Both the position numbers and the translations under genes were made by a program. This document shows, piece after piece, positions 35,134 through 44,730 of a stretch of DNA of 64,000 nucleotides. The notes below the pieces were generated by a model. That model ran no database searches and was not told the origin of the DNA. It saw only the letters and a program-made list of their open reading frames with translations. Numbering within the stretch: the first letter of the stretch is position 1; every line of letters starts with the position of its first letter. The stretch comes from an uncultured Burkholderiaceae bacterium (GTDB lineage: Bacteria; Pseudomonadota; Gammaproteobacteria; Burkholderiales; Burkholderiaceae_F): the NCBI GenBank assembly GCA_944390675.1, contig CALXQR010000004.1, positions 163,426 through 227,425 of the forward strand. The letters are read 5' to 3'.

Positions 35134-36296
35134 CGAGCGGCTTTTTCCTGCTGTTCGGCGATGCGTTTTTTAAGCATCAAATAGGCAAGCGTGCCATAAA
35201 TAATGGCTTGAGCGAGATTGGCTGAAACCTGAGGCAGGATTTGCGCGATCGTTGCGCCTTCTTGGCTTGCAAGCACAATGGCCTGGCAGCCGGGTGTCGT
35301 GGGAATCATCCAAGCAAAAGGCAGCACCCAGGGGGCGAAATTTTCCATCGGGAAAACAAGCCCTGACAAGAAAACGCTGGGCGCCGAGGCCAAAACAAGA
35401 CCTGCCGCATAGCGGTTGGAATTCATCGCTAGCGTCAATAATGTCGCCAATGAGCAAAGCGCAAGCGTAAAGGCAATGACAGCGGCAACGGTCGAAAGGG
35501 GATTAAGGAGCGTCGGCATCGTGAGCGCGTAAAGTCCGAGGCCTTCAATGAAAAACGACCAGAAAAGCGCGATCACCCAGAATCCCGTGAAAAGAGCTAA
35601 AAAGTGTTTGGGACTCGCAAAAGCTTCTTTGAAAAATTCAGGAGGATTCTCGGATGACAACCATCCGCCCAGGGCAATACCCACACCAAAAAGCATCACA
35701 GCCTGAATAATGACAATTGCCACCATCGGAACGGTGTAATAACCGTAACCCGAGATATTGTTGAAAAGATCCTGCGAGGAGAAGGGGGCCGGTGCCAAAC
35801 TCATTTGCTTGACAAGGATGGGATTGAGGCCTTGGGCAACTAAGCGCTCGGCGGCATGAGTCGCGTTTTCTTCCGTGACGATCGCAAGCACCGCCGCAGA
35901 TACCGCCCGTCCCTTGACAGGAAGAGCGCCGTTACTGAAAACCGTGATGCCGGTTTGATCGCCTCGTTCAATATCGCGGCTGAAATTCTCAGGAATGGTG
36001 ACAATGACATCGGCTTCCGAGCGCCGGAAAGCTGCCTCGGCTTTGGCAAAGTCAGCGGTTTCGATCACCACTTTAACAGCTGGCGCTGATTTGATTTTCT
36101 CGGCAAACTCGGCCGAGGCACGGCTTTGATCAAGGTTGACGATCGCTGTAGGCACTTTCACAATAATCTGATTGTCATAGGGCAGACCGTAAAAGACCAT
36201 ATAAAAAAGAGAAGCGATCGCAAAAATCATGAAGCTGTCATGCGAGAAGACCGCGTTTTTAATGGTCTGAAGAAGGATACGGATAAATTGCCTCAT
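35130..36296 (-). CDS. ABC-2 type permease, second of pair
   Basis: Membrane subunit of the YhhJ/YbhR kind, 388 residues: one N-terminal helix, a large periplasmic domain (ADVIVTIPENFSRDIERGDQ) and about five C-terminal helices (VPMVAIVIIQAVMLFGVG, GLVFPMENFAPWVLPFAW, TTPGCQAIV). It overlaps the first permease by four bases (ATGA), so they are coupled. Such permeases normally pair with an ATPase; none lies in this operon. Probable role: export of a drug, lipid or other compound with the HlyD and TolC proteins. Confidence 0.82.
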   Translation of the reverse strand: MRQFIRILLQTIKNAVFSHDSFMIFAIASLFYMVFYGLPYDNQIIVKVPTAIVNLDQSRASAEFAEKIKSAPAVKVVIETADFAKAEAAFRRSEADVIVTIPENFSRDIERGDQTGITVFSNGALPVKGRAVSAAVLAIVTEENATHAAERLVAQGLNPILVKQMSLAPAPFSSQDLFNNISGYGYYTVPMVAIVIIQAVMLFGVGIALGGWLSSENPPEFFKEAFASPKHFLALFTGFWVIALFWSFFIEGLGLYALTMPTLLNPLSTVAAVIAFTLALCSLATLLTLAMNSNRYAAGLVLASAPSVFLSGLVFPMENFAPWVLPFAWMIPTTPGCQAIVLASQEGATIAQILPQVSANLAQAIIYGTLAYLMLKKRIAEQQEKAAR

Positions 36297-37477
36297 GCCG
36301 GCCTCCCTTCGTCAGCGCTTTCTTTAAGCAGCTGACGCTTAAAAAGAGGAAAGCCGACGCCAAACCATAAGAGTGCAAAAATGGCGAGTTTCCCTAGCGT
36401 GTAAAGAGAGGCGCCTAAGGGCGCGTTTAATATCCATTCTTGGCCCTGGAAGGCAAAGTAGTGGGTGAGCGGGAAAGTTTGCGCAAGCCACTGCACGGGT
36501 TCGGCCATCGAATCAAGCGGATAGGAAAAACCGGTGTAGGGGAAGATCGGCGCGATGTAGCCCACCGTGCAGCTTAAAACAATGACCCATCCCAGGCGCA
36601 TGAAAACGCCAATCAGAAATACGGGCAAAAAGGTCATGACGGCCATGAAGAAGGCCAAGCCCGCGAGCCACAAAACGAGCGATCCCTGCACCCACCAGCC
36701 AAGATACCCTGTCATCACAGCCACATAAATAAAGCCGTACAGCGTGTAGAGAATCCACCAGGGAATAGCCTTTGAGAAAAAGGCTGTGAGGGGGGAGTCG
36801 CCGCAGGCGGCAAGCCACTCGCGCACGCTCTTATTTCGCCATTCGGTTAGAAGTCGGGTGGCGATCGCAAGCGCCAATCCCAAGTGCAAAATACCGGGAA
36901 TGAGCGTCGGAAGAATATAAGCTTGGAAATTAAAAGCAATATTGCCAAGGGTGACGGAATGCAGACTCACGGGCGAAGCTGCGCGTTCGGCCTGCTTGGC
37001 ATTAAGCCCAGCGGATTGCGCCAAGCGTTCAAGTTTTTCTTTTTGAACGTCAATCAACATCTGCTTGATGTCAAGTTCAAGTGTGGTCGCAATGGCGTAG
37101 AGCGTTTTGGGGAAATAAAGTTCAAGCGACGCGCCGTCAGGTTTGCCGCTTCTGTCAAGCCACCGATCGGGAATAATCAGGTAGGCATAAATTTGCGCTC
37201 GTTTGACCGCATCTTGAGCTTCAAGCGGAGAGGAATATGAAACCAATTTAACGGAAGGCAAGGCATCGAGAGCGCTCTCAAGTTCGATGGATTCCGTTTT
37301 GTGATCAAGGTTCACAACGCCAACGGGTACATCGCGAATCAAACCGGGGCCAAAGAGTCCGGCGATGAGCACGCACCAAACGAGCGGCATCACAATAAAC
37401 ATCGTGATGTCCCAGGGACTTGAAAGGACCTGCTTCAATTCCCGCTTGATGCCGTTGATGAGCGCCTCAAGCCTCAT
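36293..37477 (-). CDS. ABC-2 type permease, first of pair
   Basis: 394-residue membrane protein with the same plan: helix near residues 22-42, periplasmic region with a conserved AYLIIPDRW, and C-terminal helices ending FPYTGFSYPLDSMAEPVQWLAQTFPLTHYF. Paralogous to the next gene; the two probably form a heterodimer. Starts 15 bases after hlyD. No Walker motif in this or adjacent genes. Confidence 0.82.
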   Translation of the reverse strand: MRLEALINGIKRELKQVLSSPWDITMFIVMPLVWCVLIAGLFGPGLIRDVPVGVVNLDHKTESIELESALDALPSVKLVSYSSPLEAQDAVKRAQIYAYLIIPDRWLDRSGKPDGASLELYFPKTLYAIATTLELDIKQMLIDVQKEKLERLAQSAGLNAKQAERAASPVSLHSVTLGNIAFNFQAYILPTLIPGILHLGLALAIATRLLTEWRNKSVREWLAACGDSPLTAFFSKAIPWWILYTLYGFIYVAVMTGYLGWWVQGSLVLWLAGLAFFMAVMTFLPVFLIGVFMRLGWVIVLSCTVGYIAPIFPYTGFSYPLDSMAEPVQWLAQTFPLTHYFAFQGQEWILNAPLGASLYTLGKLAIFALLWFGVGFPLFKRQLLKESADEGRPA

Positions 37478-37492
37478 GGCGAGTCTCCGCGA

Positions 37493-38476
37493 TTAACGGT
37501 TGACGATAACGCTCATGCCCGGGCGGAGGTCTGCGATCGGAGAAGTCGGGCGCGCTCGGACTTCAAATGTTCTCAGATCATAGCCGCTTGACTGGCGAGT
37601 TGAGCGCCAAGTCGCATAATCGGCGCGCGGATTAATGAAATAGACTTTAAATTCAACGTTCTTAGCGTTAAGCGCCGGAATTTCAGCCTTGAGCACTGCG
37701 CCCTTGGTGATGCGGGGCATTTCGTCTTCACGGATATTAAATACGGCCCACTGATCGGTCAGATCAACGAGGGAAGCAAGCGGAAGACCAGCGGCAGCCA
37801 CTTCACCTTTTTCCACGTAGACGCGCGAGACTTCAGAGGCAATGGGCGCGGTGACGTTTTTTTCCTTCACGAGGCTTGCGACCTGTTCAACGCCGCCCGC
37901 AGCCTGTGCGGTGAGCGCACTCGCTGCTTCTTTTTCCTGAGTTCGGGCACCGGTCTGAGCGATGTCATACTGCTCTTTGGCCATCGCGAGAAGCTCGTCA
38001 GCGCTTCGCTTTTGAGCAAGCGCCTCATCGTGCTTTTGTTTGGAGATCAGCCCTTCGCGGTAAAGCGCGTGGACACGGTTGAAAGTTTTTTGAGCAAGCT
38101 CTTGGCCGGCCTGAGCCTGAAGCATCTGAGCTTTGGCGGCGCGGATTTCCTGAGGTCTCGCGCCTTCGTCAACCAAACTCTTTTTAGCCGATGCCGCGCT
38201 TCGCATCGCTTCAACTTCTTTAAGTTTGGCTTCGACTTCCGGGATGTCGAGCGTCAAAAGCACCTGCCCGGCGGTTACTTCATCGCCTTCGGTGATGTTA
38301 AGCGACTCCACGCGGCCCGTGACTTTGGCGGCAACATCAATGGTTTTGGCCTGCATCACGCCGTAAAGCGGTTCGCTGCCCGGGTGCGTGCCCAGCCAAA
38401 AGCCGATCCCGAGGACTACGACAGCGGCTGCTGCCGCGGAAAGCACCAGAGTCTTTTTCTTCTTTGTGTCATTCAT
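37493..38476 (-). CDS. HlyD-family periplasmic adaptor
   Basis: Membrane-fusion protein linking an inner-membrane pump to a TolC channel; about 327 residues. N-terminal helix (LVLSAAAAAVVVLGIGFWLG), biotinyl-lipoyl halves (AKVTGRVESLNITEGDEVTAGQVLL and KNVTAPIASEVSRVYVEKGEV) around a coiled coil with GLISKQKHDEAL, and a C-terminal beta domain ending DLRPGMSVIVNR. ATG 38476 overlaps the tolC stop (ATGAATGA). Middle gene of the efflux operon. Confidence 0.88.
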   Translation of the reverse strand: MNDTKKKKTLVLSAAAAAVVVLGIGFWLGTHPGSEPLYGVMQAKTIDVAAKVTGRVESLNITEGDEVTAGQVLLTLDIPEVEAKLKEVEAMRSAASAKKSLVDEGARPQEIRAAKAQMLQAQAGQELAQKTFNRVHALYREGLISKQKHDEALAQKRSADELLAMAKEQYDIAQTGARTQEKEAASALTAQAAGGVEQVASLVKEKNVTAPIASEVSRVYVEKGEVAAAGLPLASLVDLTDQWAVFNIREDEMPRITKGAVLKAEIPALNAKNVEFKVYFINPRADYATWRSTRQSSGYDLRTFEVRARPTSPIADLRPGMSVIVNR

Positions 38477-39875
38477 TTTCAATAACCGTCACGTTTGGAC
38501 GCTTAAAGCAGTCCATAAAATCGAGCATTCGGCCGCTTGCGGCATGCAAAAGACTGTAAGCGACCACAAAACGGTAGGCTGCCACGCGCCGCGCAACTTC
38601 TGCCTCAATTAATTTATTTCTCGCGTCGTTCACATCATCAACCGTGGAGAGACCTTCTTTAAAGGAGCGCTCACGCAGTTTGACATTTTCTCGGGCAAGG
38701 TTAATCGTGCTTGTGGTGAGTTCAAATTGCTCAAGGGCCTGAGTGCTTTTAAGCCATGCGACTTCCACCACTTTGGAAATTTCATTTCGCGCCTGACTGT
38801 GTGCGGCTTGCGCTTTATTGGCGAGCGCCTGAGCGCTCCCAACGCGCGATGAGCGATCGCGGTTATCCCAAAGCGTAAAACTCACACCGATCCCAGCGAC
38901 CCAATCGGGTTCTGGCAACGTCAGGTAGTGTTTGATCATGTTGTAATGACCGAAGAGATAGACCTGTGGGTGGAAGGATCCTTTGGCGGCCTTAACGCCA
39001 AAGCGCGCCTGCTCTTGCTGCGCTTCAAGGGCTTTAAGCGTTGGGTTGCTTGAAAGCGCAAGGTCTTGCCAATAGCCGAGCGTTTTCAGATCTTTCGTAA
39101 TGAACATCGGCGTATCGAGCGTGCCGATGGTTTCTTCCCGAAGTAAATCGGCAAGCTCTGCTTCAGCGACTTTTCTGTCCGTTTGTGAGCCGATGTATTC
39201 GCGCTCTGCCGCATCGCGATTGACCTGGGCGCTCATGCGCTCGATTTTGGCGATCATGCCGGCCTTTTCAAATTTCTTGGCTCGGTTTAAATCCCGTTCT
39301 TCCTGTTTGAGCAGATCAGAGCGAAGTTTTTCAACGCTTCGGGCAAGCTGCACGGCAAAGTATTTCTGCACAAGCATCGCGTCGAGCTCATCGCGTGTTT
39401 TATCGCGCCCGGCCTGCGCTTGTCTCAGTGCCGCTTCACTTGCGCCTTGTTTGGCGCTGATCGCGCCGCCCGTATATAAGGGCCATATTAAATCGACGGA
39501 AGCACGCGGTCCCGAGATATCCTCTTTCATGTCAATTTTGAATTTGTTGCTGCCTAGGGCGCCGCCTAATCCAGCCATGCCGGGAATGTGACTTAAAGAG
39601 GCGCCGATGCCGGACAAGGGATTGTCAAAAGCCATGTGAATATCTTTGCGGCCTTCGACTTGTTGCGCGTTAAGAGAGATCTTGGGACCCGAGAGCGATC
39701 GGGATTCATTGACGAGATTGCGCTTATGTTCAACATCGGCCTCGCTCATCTTAAGCATGTCGGCTCTTTCATGCATCATCACTCGGGCATGCTCAAAACT
39801 CACTCCTGCGGCCATTGCTGAGTTAAGGCCGCAGAAAATGGAACAAACGGAGGCAACTAATAAAACTTTCCGCAT
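38469..39875 (-). CDS. TolC-family outer membrane channel
   Basis: Outer-membrane efflux protein, 468 residues. Signal peptide (about residues 1-22, ending AMA), then two tandem OEP repeats rich in coiled coil, including RVGSAQALANKAQAAHSQARNEISKVVE and RERSFKEGLSTVDDVNDARNKLIEAE. First gene of the leftward tolC-hlyD-permease-permease operon; it starts 39 bases after the stop of mfd, so it may be transcribed with mfd or from a promoter in that gap. Confidence 0.88.
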   Translation of the reverse strand: MRKVLLVASVCSIFCGLNSAMAAGVSFEHARVMMHERADMLKMSEADVEHKRNLVNESRSLSGPKISLNAQQVEGRKDIHMAFDNPLSGIGASLSHIPGMAGLGGALGSNKFKIDMKEDISGPRASVDLIWPLYTGGAISAKQGASEAALRQAQAGRDKTRDELDAMLVQKYFAVQLARSVEKLRSDLLKQEERDLNRAKKFEKAGMIAKIERMSAQVNRDAAEREYIGSQTDRKVAEAELADLLREETIGTLDTPMFITKDLKTLGYWQDLALSSNPTLKALEAQQEQARFGVKAAKGSFHPQVYLFGHYNMIKHYLTLPEPDWVAGIGVSFTLWDNRDRSSRVGSAQALANKAQAAHSQARNEISKVVEVAWLKSTQALEQFELTTSTINLARENVKLRERSFKEGLSTVDDVNDARNKLIEAEVARRVAAYRFVVAYSLLHAASGRMLDFMDCFKRPNVTVIENE

Positions 39876-39914
39876 GGCTTGTGCCTATAAAACACCTAGG
39901 TCTATTGTAGTCGA

Positions 39915-42900
39915 TCAGCTGATTTTGTCAGCCGCGGACTTTCCGTCAAGCGCTTTGACAAAACCGCGAAGGTACGCGAGTCTTGCATCAATCGTGGGCG
40001 TAGATGTTTCAATCTTCAGTTTCGTTGCTCCCATCATGCGCATGTTCTTGCTCTTTTGCATGAGTTCAATCAAACGCATCGGCTCAAAATGAGGTTTCGC
40101 GATAAAGGTGATGATCATCACGGATTCTGTTGCTTCGATTCGCTCAATGCCTAAAAGCTGGCAGTAAAGGCGAAGCCTATGCGTTTCAATGAGCGTGTTG
40201 GCTTCCTGCGGCAGTTTCCCGTACCGATCGCCCAAAGCTTCGCGCACGGTTTCAATGGCGTGGAAAGTTTCGCAGCTTGCGAGTTCCTTATAAAAAGACA
40301 AGCGCTGATGAACGTCCTCGACATAATCGGCAGGCAGGAGCGCCGGCGCATGCAAATTGATTTCAGCCATTGCTTGGAAAGGTGCATCCAAGTCAAACGT
40401 TTCGTTTTTGCGCATGCTTTTGACTGCGCGGCGAAGCATTTGGTTATAAAGGTCGTAGCCCACAGCGGCGATTTCGCCTGATTGATGTTCGCCCAGCACT
40501 TCGCCCGCGCCGCGGATTTCCAAGTCGTGCATGGAAAGATAAAAGCCGCTGCCCAAGTCCTGTAGGTTTTGAATGGCTTCAAGGCGCTTTTGCGCGTTTT
40601 GCGTCATGGCGTCCTTGCCCGGCGTCAGAAGATAAGCATAAGCTTGGTGGTGGCTTCGGCCGACGCGGCCTCTTAATTGGTGAAGCTGCGCCAAGCCGAA
40701 CTTATCAGCCCGATGCATGATGATGGTGTTGGCGGTCGGAACGTCAATCCCTGTCTCAATAATGGTGGTGCAAAGCAGAAGGTTGTAGCGCTGCTGATAA
40801 AAGTCGCGCATAACCGATTCGAGCTCCCGTTCGTTCATCTGACCGTGTCCGACAACAATTCGCGCTTCAGGAATGAGCTGCTCCAACTGCTGACGTCGGT
40901 TTTCGATCGTTGCCACGTCATTGTGAAGGAAATAGACCTGACCGCCGCGCTTAAGTTCACGCATGACCGCTTCACGAATGACTTCCGGCGATTCTTTGCG
41001 AACTATGGTTTTAATGGATAAGCGTTTTTCGGGAGCGGTCGCGATCACGGAGAACGACCGAATGCCTTCAAGACTCATCGCGAGCGTTCTCGGAATGGGC
41101 GTTGCGGTGAGCGTCAGTACATCGACTTCCGCGCGAAGTTTTTTAAGCACTTCTTTTTGACGCACGCCGAACCGGTGCTCTTCATCAATGACCACAAGCC
41201 CAAGTCTTGCGAATTTAACCTTTTCGGATAAAAGCTTATGGGTGCCGACAACGATGTCGATTGTGCCTTTTTCCAGACCTTCCAAAGTTTGAGATGTTTG
41301 CTTGGCGCTTCTGAAGCGCGACATTTCGGCAACCGTCACGGGCCATGAGGAGAAACGATCCTTGAAAGTGTGCGCGTGTTGTTCGGCCAAAAGGGTGGTC
41401 GGGCAGAGGATTGCCACCTGCTTGCCGCCCATGACGGCAGCAAAAGCGGCGCGAAGCGCAACCTCGGTTTTGCCGAACCCCACATCGCCGCAAACAAGGC
41501 GATCCATGGGTTTGTCGGATTTCATGTCATCGAGCACAGCTTCAATCGCGGCATGCTGGTCAGCGGTTTCCTCAAAAGGAAAACTTTCGGCAAAAGCTTC
41601 GTAGTCAGCGCGCGAGAAGCGGAAGGCGTGGCCCTGGCTTTTTTCACGCATGGCATAAAGGTTGAGAAGCTCTGCGGCCGTGTCTCGAACTTTCTCGGCG
41701 GCTTTCTTTTTCGCCTTTTCCCAATCGTTTTTACCTAAATGGTGAAGGGGCGCGTGTTCGGCATCGCTGCCGCTGTAGCGGGAAATGAGCTGCAGCTGGG
41801 CTACGGGTACAAAGAGTTTGGCATCGTTTGCATAATCCAGCCGCAGGAATTCTTCCTTGCCATTTGCGGTATCGATAATCTGCAGGCCCGCATAGCGCCC
41901 GATACCGTGCGTGATATGAACGACCGGATCGCCGATTTTGAGTTCCGCGAGATCGCGAATCATCATGTCGACGTTTGTCGCATGCGTGGCGCGGCGCAGA
42001 GAGCGCTTCGGGGGACTTGCGTAAAGTTCGGTTTCAGTGAGAACCGTGATGGACTCAACCGACAGGCCCTGAAGGAGGGGGCCGACTGAGAGCATCACTG
42101 GTTCGTCAGCGGTGATAAATTCATTGAAGCTTTCGCAATAAGGGAGTTTGAGCGCGTTTCTGTCAAAAAGCTGGGCAAGCGTTTCTCGGCGGCCGGCAGA
42201 AGGCGCCAAAATCAAAACCCGATTGCCTCGAACCTTTTCTTCATCGATAAATCTTTCAAGATTTTGAATCGGTTTGTCAGCCTTTCGGTCAACGAGCAAT
42301 CGGTTGGGGATCTGTGCCTGATCAACCTTGCCTTGGAATCGTGCAAAGCGCTTGAGCTCAACAAAAAATCCCTCACTTCTTAAGTAGAGCATTTGCGGCG
42401 GCAAAACCGGTCGTTCGGGATCAGCCTTGAGGAATTTGTATCGCCCTTCAGTTTCTTCAGTAAAGCGGGTAAGCGCGGCTTCATTGTCACCCAGAAGCCC
42501 GATTATGGCTGATTCCGGATCAAGATAATCAAAGAAGGTCGCTTTTTTATCGAAAAAGAGCGGCAGGTAGTATTCAATTCCGGCATTGATGACGCCGTGG
42601 CTTAAATCTTTATAAATGAGTGCTTTTGTCGGGTCGCCAGTGAAATTTTCACGCCATTTTGCACGGAAATTGATAAGAGATTGATTATCAACAGGAAATT
42701 CACGTCCGGGCAAAATGCGGATTTCATCAACCGTGCCGAGCGAGCGCTGTGTGTCGGGGTCAAAACGACGGATCGAATCAATTTCATCATCAAAAAGATC
42801 CAGTCTGAAAGGCGCGGTTGACCCCATCGGGTAAATATCGATAAGGCTGCCTCTGACACTGAATTCGCCAGGGGCGACAACTTGACTGACGTGCTCGTAG

Positions 42901-43388
42901 CCTGCGCTTACAAGTCTTTCGCGAAGCGTTGCAGCGTTGATTTCTTCACCCGAGTTGAAAAAGAATACGCGGCCCGCGAGGTATTCGACCGGCGCAATTG
43001 TCTGAGCCGCAGTCGTGCAGGTTAATAAAATGACGTCAATACGGTTTTTGGTTTCTTTGCCTTGGCTCAGTCGATAAAGAATTTCGAGGCGATCGCTCAC
43101 CAAATCCTGGTGGGGACTGACGAGGTCATAGGGCAACGTTTCCCAATCAGGAAAGTAGACAACAGAGAGTTCGGGCGCGAAATAAGCGATTTCTTCCTTT
43201 AGACGCAGGCAGTTGGATGCGTTATCGGCAATCAAAACCAAAGTTTTGTTTTCAGAAGCAGCTGCCTTTGCGGCTTCGGATAACCACAAGGCATCAGCGG
43301 ACGCGCTGCCCAAAGCAAGCGTTCGTTTGGCTTTAGCACTTAAATGCGATAAATCACGCGTGACACGTTCTCTGAATTTTTCAAACAT
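39915..43388 (-). CDS. mfd: Transcription-repair coupling factor
   Basis: DNA translocase that removes stalled RNA polymerase and recruits UvrAB; 1157 residues, full length. UvrB-like N-terminal domains, an RNA-polymerase-interaction domain (VHITHGIGRYAGLQ), then RecG-like helicase motifs: FGKTEVALRAAFA (Walker A), DEEHRFGVRQKE, TATPIPRTLAMS, QLRGRVGRSHHQAYAYLL, and a C-terminal TRCF domain. Divergent from ispD with about 115 bases between starts. Confidence 0.97.
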   Translation of the reverse strand: MFEKFRERVTRDLSHLSAKAKRTLALGSASADALWLSEAAKAAASENKTLVLIADNASNCLRLKEEIAYFAPELSVVYFPDWETLPYDLVSPHQDLVSDRLEILYRLSQGKETKNRIDVILLTCTTAAQTIAPVEYLAGRVFFFNSGEEINAATLRERLVSAGYEHVSQVVAPGEFSVRGSLIDIYPMGSTAPFRLDLFDDEIDSIRRFDPDTQRSLGTVDEIRILPGREFPVDNQSLINFRAKWRENFTGDPTKALIYKDLSHGVINAGIEYYLPLFFDKKATFFDYLDPESAIIGLLGDNEAALTRFTEETEGRYKFLKADPERPVLPPQMLYLRSEGFFVELKRFARFQGKVDQAQIPNRLLVDRKADKPIQNLERFIDEEKVRGNRVLILAPSAGRRETLAQLFDRNALKLPYCESFNEFITADEPVMLSVGPLLQGLSVESITVLTETELYASPPKRSLRRATHATNVDMMIRDLAELKIGDPVVHITHGIGRYAGLQIIDTANGKEEFLRLDYANDAKLFVPVAQLQLISRYSGSDAEHAPLHHLGKNDWEKAKKKAAEKVRDTAAELLNLYAMREKSQGHAFRFSRADYEAFAESFPFEETADQHAAIEAVLDDMKSDKPMDRLVCGDVGFGKTEVALRAAFAAVMGGKQVAILCPTTLLAEQHAHTFKDRFSSWPVTVAEMSRFRSAKQTSQTLEGLEKGTIDIVVGTHKLLSEKVKFARLGLVVIDEEHRFGVRQKEVLKKLRAEVDVLTLTATPIPRTLAMSLEGIRSFSVIATAPEKRLSIKTIVRKESPEVIREAVMRELKRGGQVYFLHNDVATIENRRQQLEQLIPEARIVVGHGQMNERELESVMRDFYQQRYNLLLCTTIIETGIDVPTANTIIMHRADKFGLAQLHQLRGRVGRSHHQAYAYLLTPGKDAMTQNAQKRLEAIQNLQDLGSGFYLSMHDLEIRGAGEVLGEHQSGEIAAVGYDLYNQMLRRAVKSMRKNETFDLDAPFQAMAEINLHAPALLPADYVEDVHQRLSFYKELASCETFHAIETVREALGDRYGKLPQEANTLIETHRLRLYCQLLGIERIEATESVMIITFIAKPHFEPMRLIELMQKSKNMRMMGATKLKIETSTPTIDARLAYLRGFVKALDGKSAADKIS

Positions 43389-43504
43389 CTCTGTCTCAAT
43401 CGGAAAGCGAACTCAGATTATCGCCCATCTGAGTTTTTTTAGAAGGTTAAAAAGTATTTCTTTAGAATCCTATCGGATATTTCTTTTTGTGTTTTGGAAT
43501 AAAA

Positions 43505-44206
43505 GTGTCTGAAAAGCGCTATCTCTTAATTCCGGCCGCAGGTGTCGGCGAGCGGATGAAAATCGGTTATCCGAAGCAGTATTTCCCGATCGCTTCGGGC
43601 AAAACTATGCTCGAAGTGACGGTTAATCGTTTGTCTGAAATGGGATTTTTCGATCAGATCGCGGTCGTCGTCTCCGAGCAGGATTCTTATATCGATCAAT
43701 GCCGATTCGCGGGCGACGTTTTGGTGCTTCGCTGCGGCGGCCAGACTCGAGCGCAATCTGTTTTAAACGGGCTTAAGGCTTGGGCGTTGCCTTACAACGC
43801 TTGGGTGTTTGTGCACGATGCGGCCAGACCCTGCGTGGAAAAAGACTCGGTTGAACGCTTGATTGATGCGCTTGAAGCGCCGGAAATTGACGGGGCCATT
43901 TTGGCGCTGCCTGTCACCGATACGCTTAAATGGGTCAACTCAGAAGGAATCGTTGAGCGCACGATAGACCGCTCGCACTGCTGTCGCGCACAAACGCCTC
44001 AGGTTTTCAGACGAGGCGCGTTGATTGCAGCGCTGGAATCGGCCCGTGAAGCGGTTACCGATGAGGCAAGTGCTATGGAAATGCAGGGTGCTCGGGTCAA
44101 AATCGTCGAGGGGTCGGCCGCCAATATTAAAGTGACGTATGGCGACGACATTGAAACGGTCAAAAATTTTCTTAATGCTCAGAATTCAAAAGGACAAATA
44201 AAATGA
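43505..44206 (+). CDS. ispD: 2-C-methyl-D-erythritol 4-phosphate cytidylyltransferase
   Basis: MEP-pathway enzyme making CDP-methylerythritol for isoprenoids; 233 residues. N-terminal [20 protein letters not shown] binds CTP, and later [13 protein letters not shown] and TDTLKWV follow. GTG 43505 is chosen because it gives the family N-terminus [12 protein letters not shown]; an upstream TGT-rich extension looks non-coding. Overlaps ispF by four bases (ATGA). Confidence 0.95.
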   Translation: MSEKRYLLIPAAGVGERMKIGYPKQYFPIASGKTMLEVTVNRLSEMGFFDQIAVVVSEQDSYIDQCRFAGDVLVLRCGGQTRAQSVLNGLKAWALPYNAWVFVHDAARPCVEKDSVERLIDALEAPEIDGAILALPVTDTLKWVNSEGIVERTIDRSHCCRAQTPQVFRRGALIAALESAREAVTDEASAMEMQGARVKIVEGSAANIKVTYGDDIETVKNFLNAQNSKGQIK

Positions 44207-44682
44207 GTTTTCGAGTCGGTCAAGGTTATGATCTGCACCGCCTGGTTGAGGGGCGCCCTTTAATTCTTGGGGGCGTAAAAATTGATTACGAAAAGGGGCT
44301 TTTGGGGCATTCGGACGCGGATGCTCTTTTGCATGCGATTACCGATGCGCTCTTGGGCGCTGCAGGTTTAGGGGATATCGGTCGGCACTTTCCGGACACC
44401 GATCCTGCTTATAAAGGCATCGACAGCAAGATTTTGCTCTCGGAGGCTGTGGCTCTCGTTGTGAAAGCCGGCTGGGTGATTGCGAATGTTGATGCGACGG
44501 TTATTGCTCAGGCTCCGAAGCTTGCGCCTCATATGGACAAAATCCGCCAGTCAGTCGCGCAGGCAATCGGTATTGACCTACATCGCGTCAATATCAAAGC
44601 AAAAACAAAAGAAGGGTGTGACGCGGTCGGACATAAAGAGGCGATCGAAGTTCACGCGATCGTTTTATTGGAAGCCATCTAA
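44203..44682 (+). CDS. ispF: 2-C-methyl-D-erythritol 2,4-cyclodiphosphate synthase
   Basis: Next step but one of the MEP pathway, releasing CMP to form the cyclodiphosphate; 159 residues, standard. [20 protein letters not shown] carries the zinc ligands Asp and His; [33 protein letters not shown] is the family signature; C-terminal [16 protein letters not shown]. Coupled to ispD. Followed by a hairpin before the convergent envZ. Confidence 0.97.
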   Translation: MSFRVGQGYDLHRLVEGRPLILGGVKIDYEKGLLGHSDADALLHAITDALLGAAGLGDIGRHFPDTDPAYKGIDSKILLSEAVALVVKAGWVIANVDATVIAQAPKLAPHMDKIRQSVAQAIGIDLHRVNIKAKTKEGCDAVGHKEAIEVHAIVLLEAI

Positions 44683-44691
44683 GACAGAACA

Positions 44692-44722
44692 GGGGATCAC
44701 AAAGATCCCCCGAGTTGTTTTT
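44692..44722. terminator. Terminator between ispF and envZ
   Basis: GGGGATC/GATCCCC stem around ACAAA; on the plus strand CGAGTTGTTTTT follows. Likely shared by the convergent genes. Confidence 0.6.
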
Positions 44723-44730
44723 GCGCCTGA

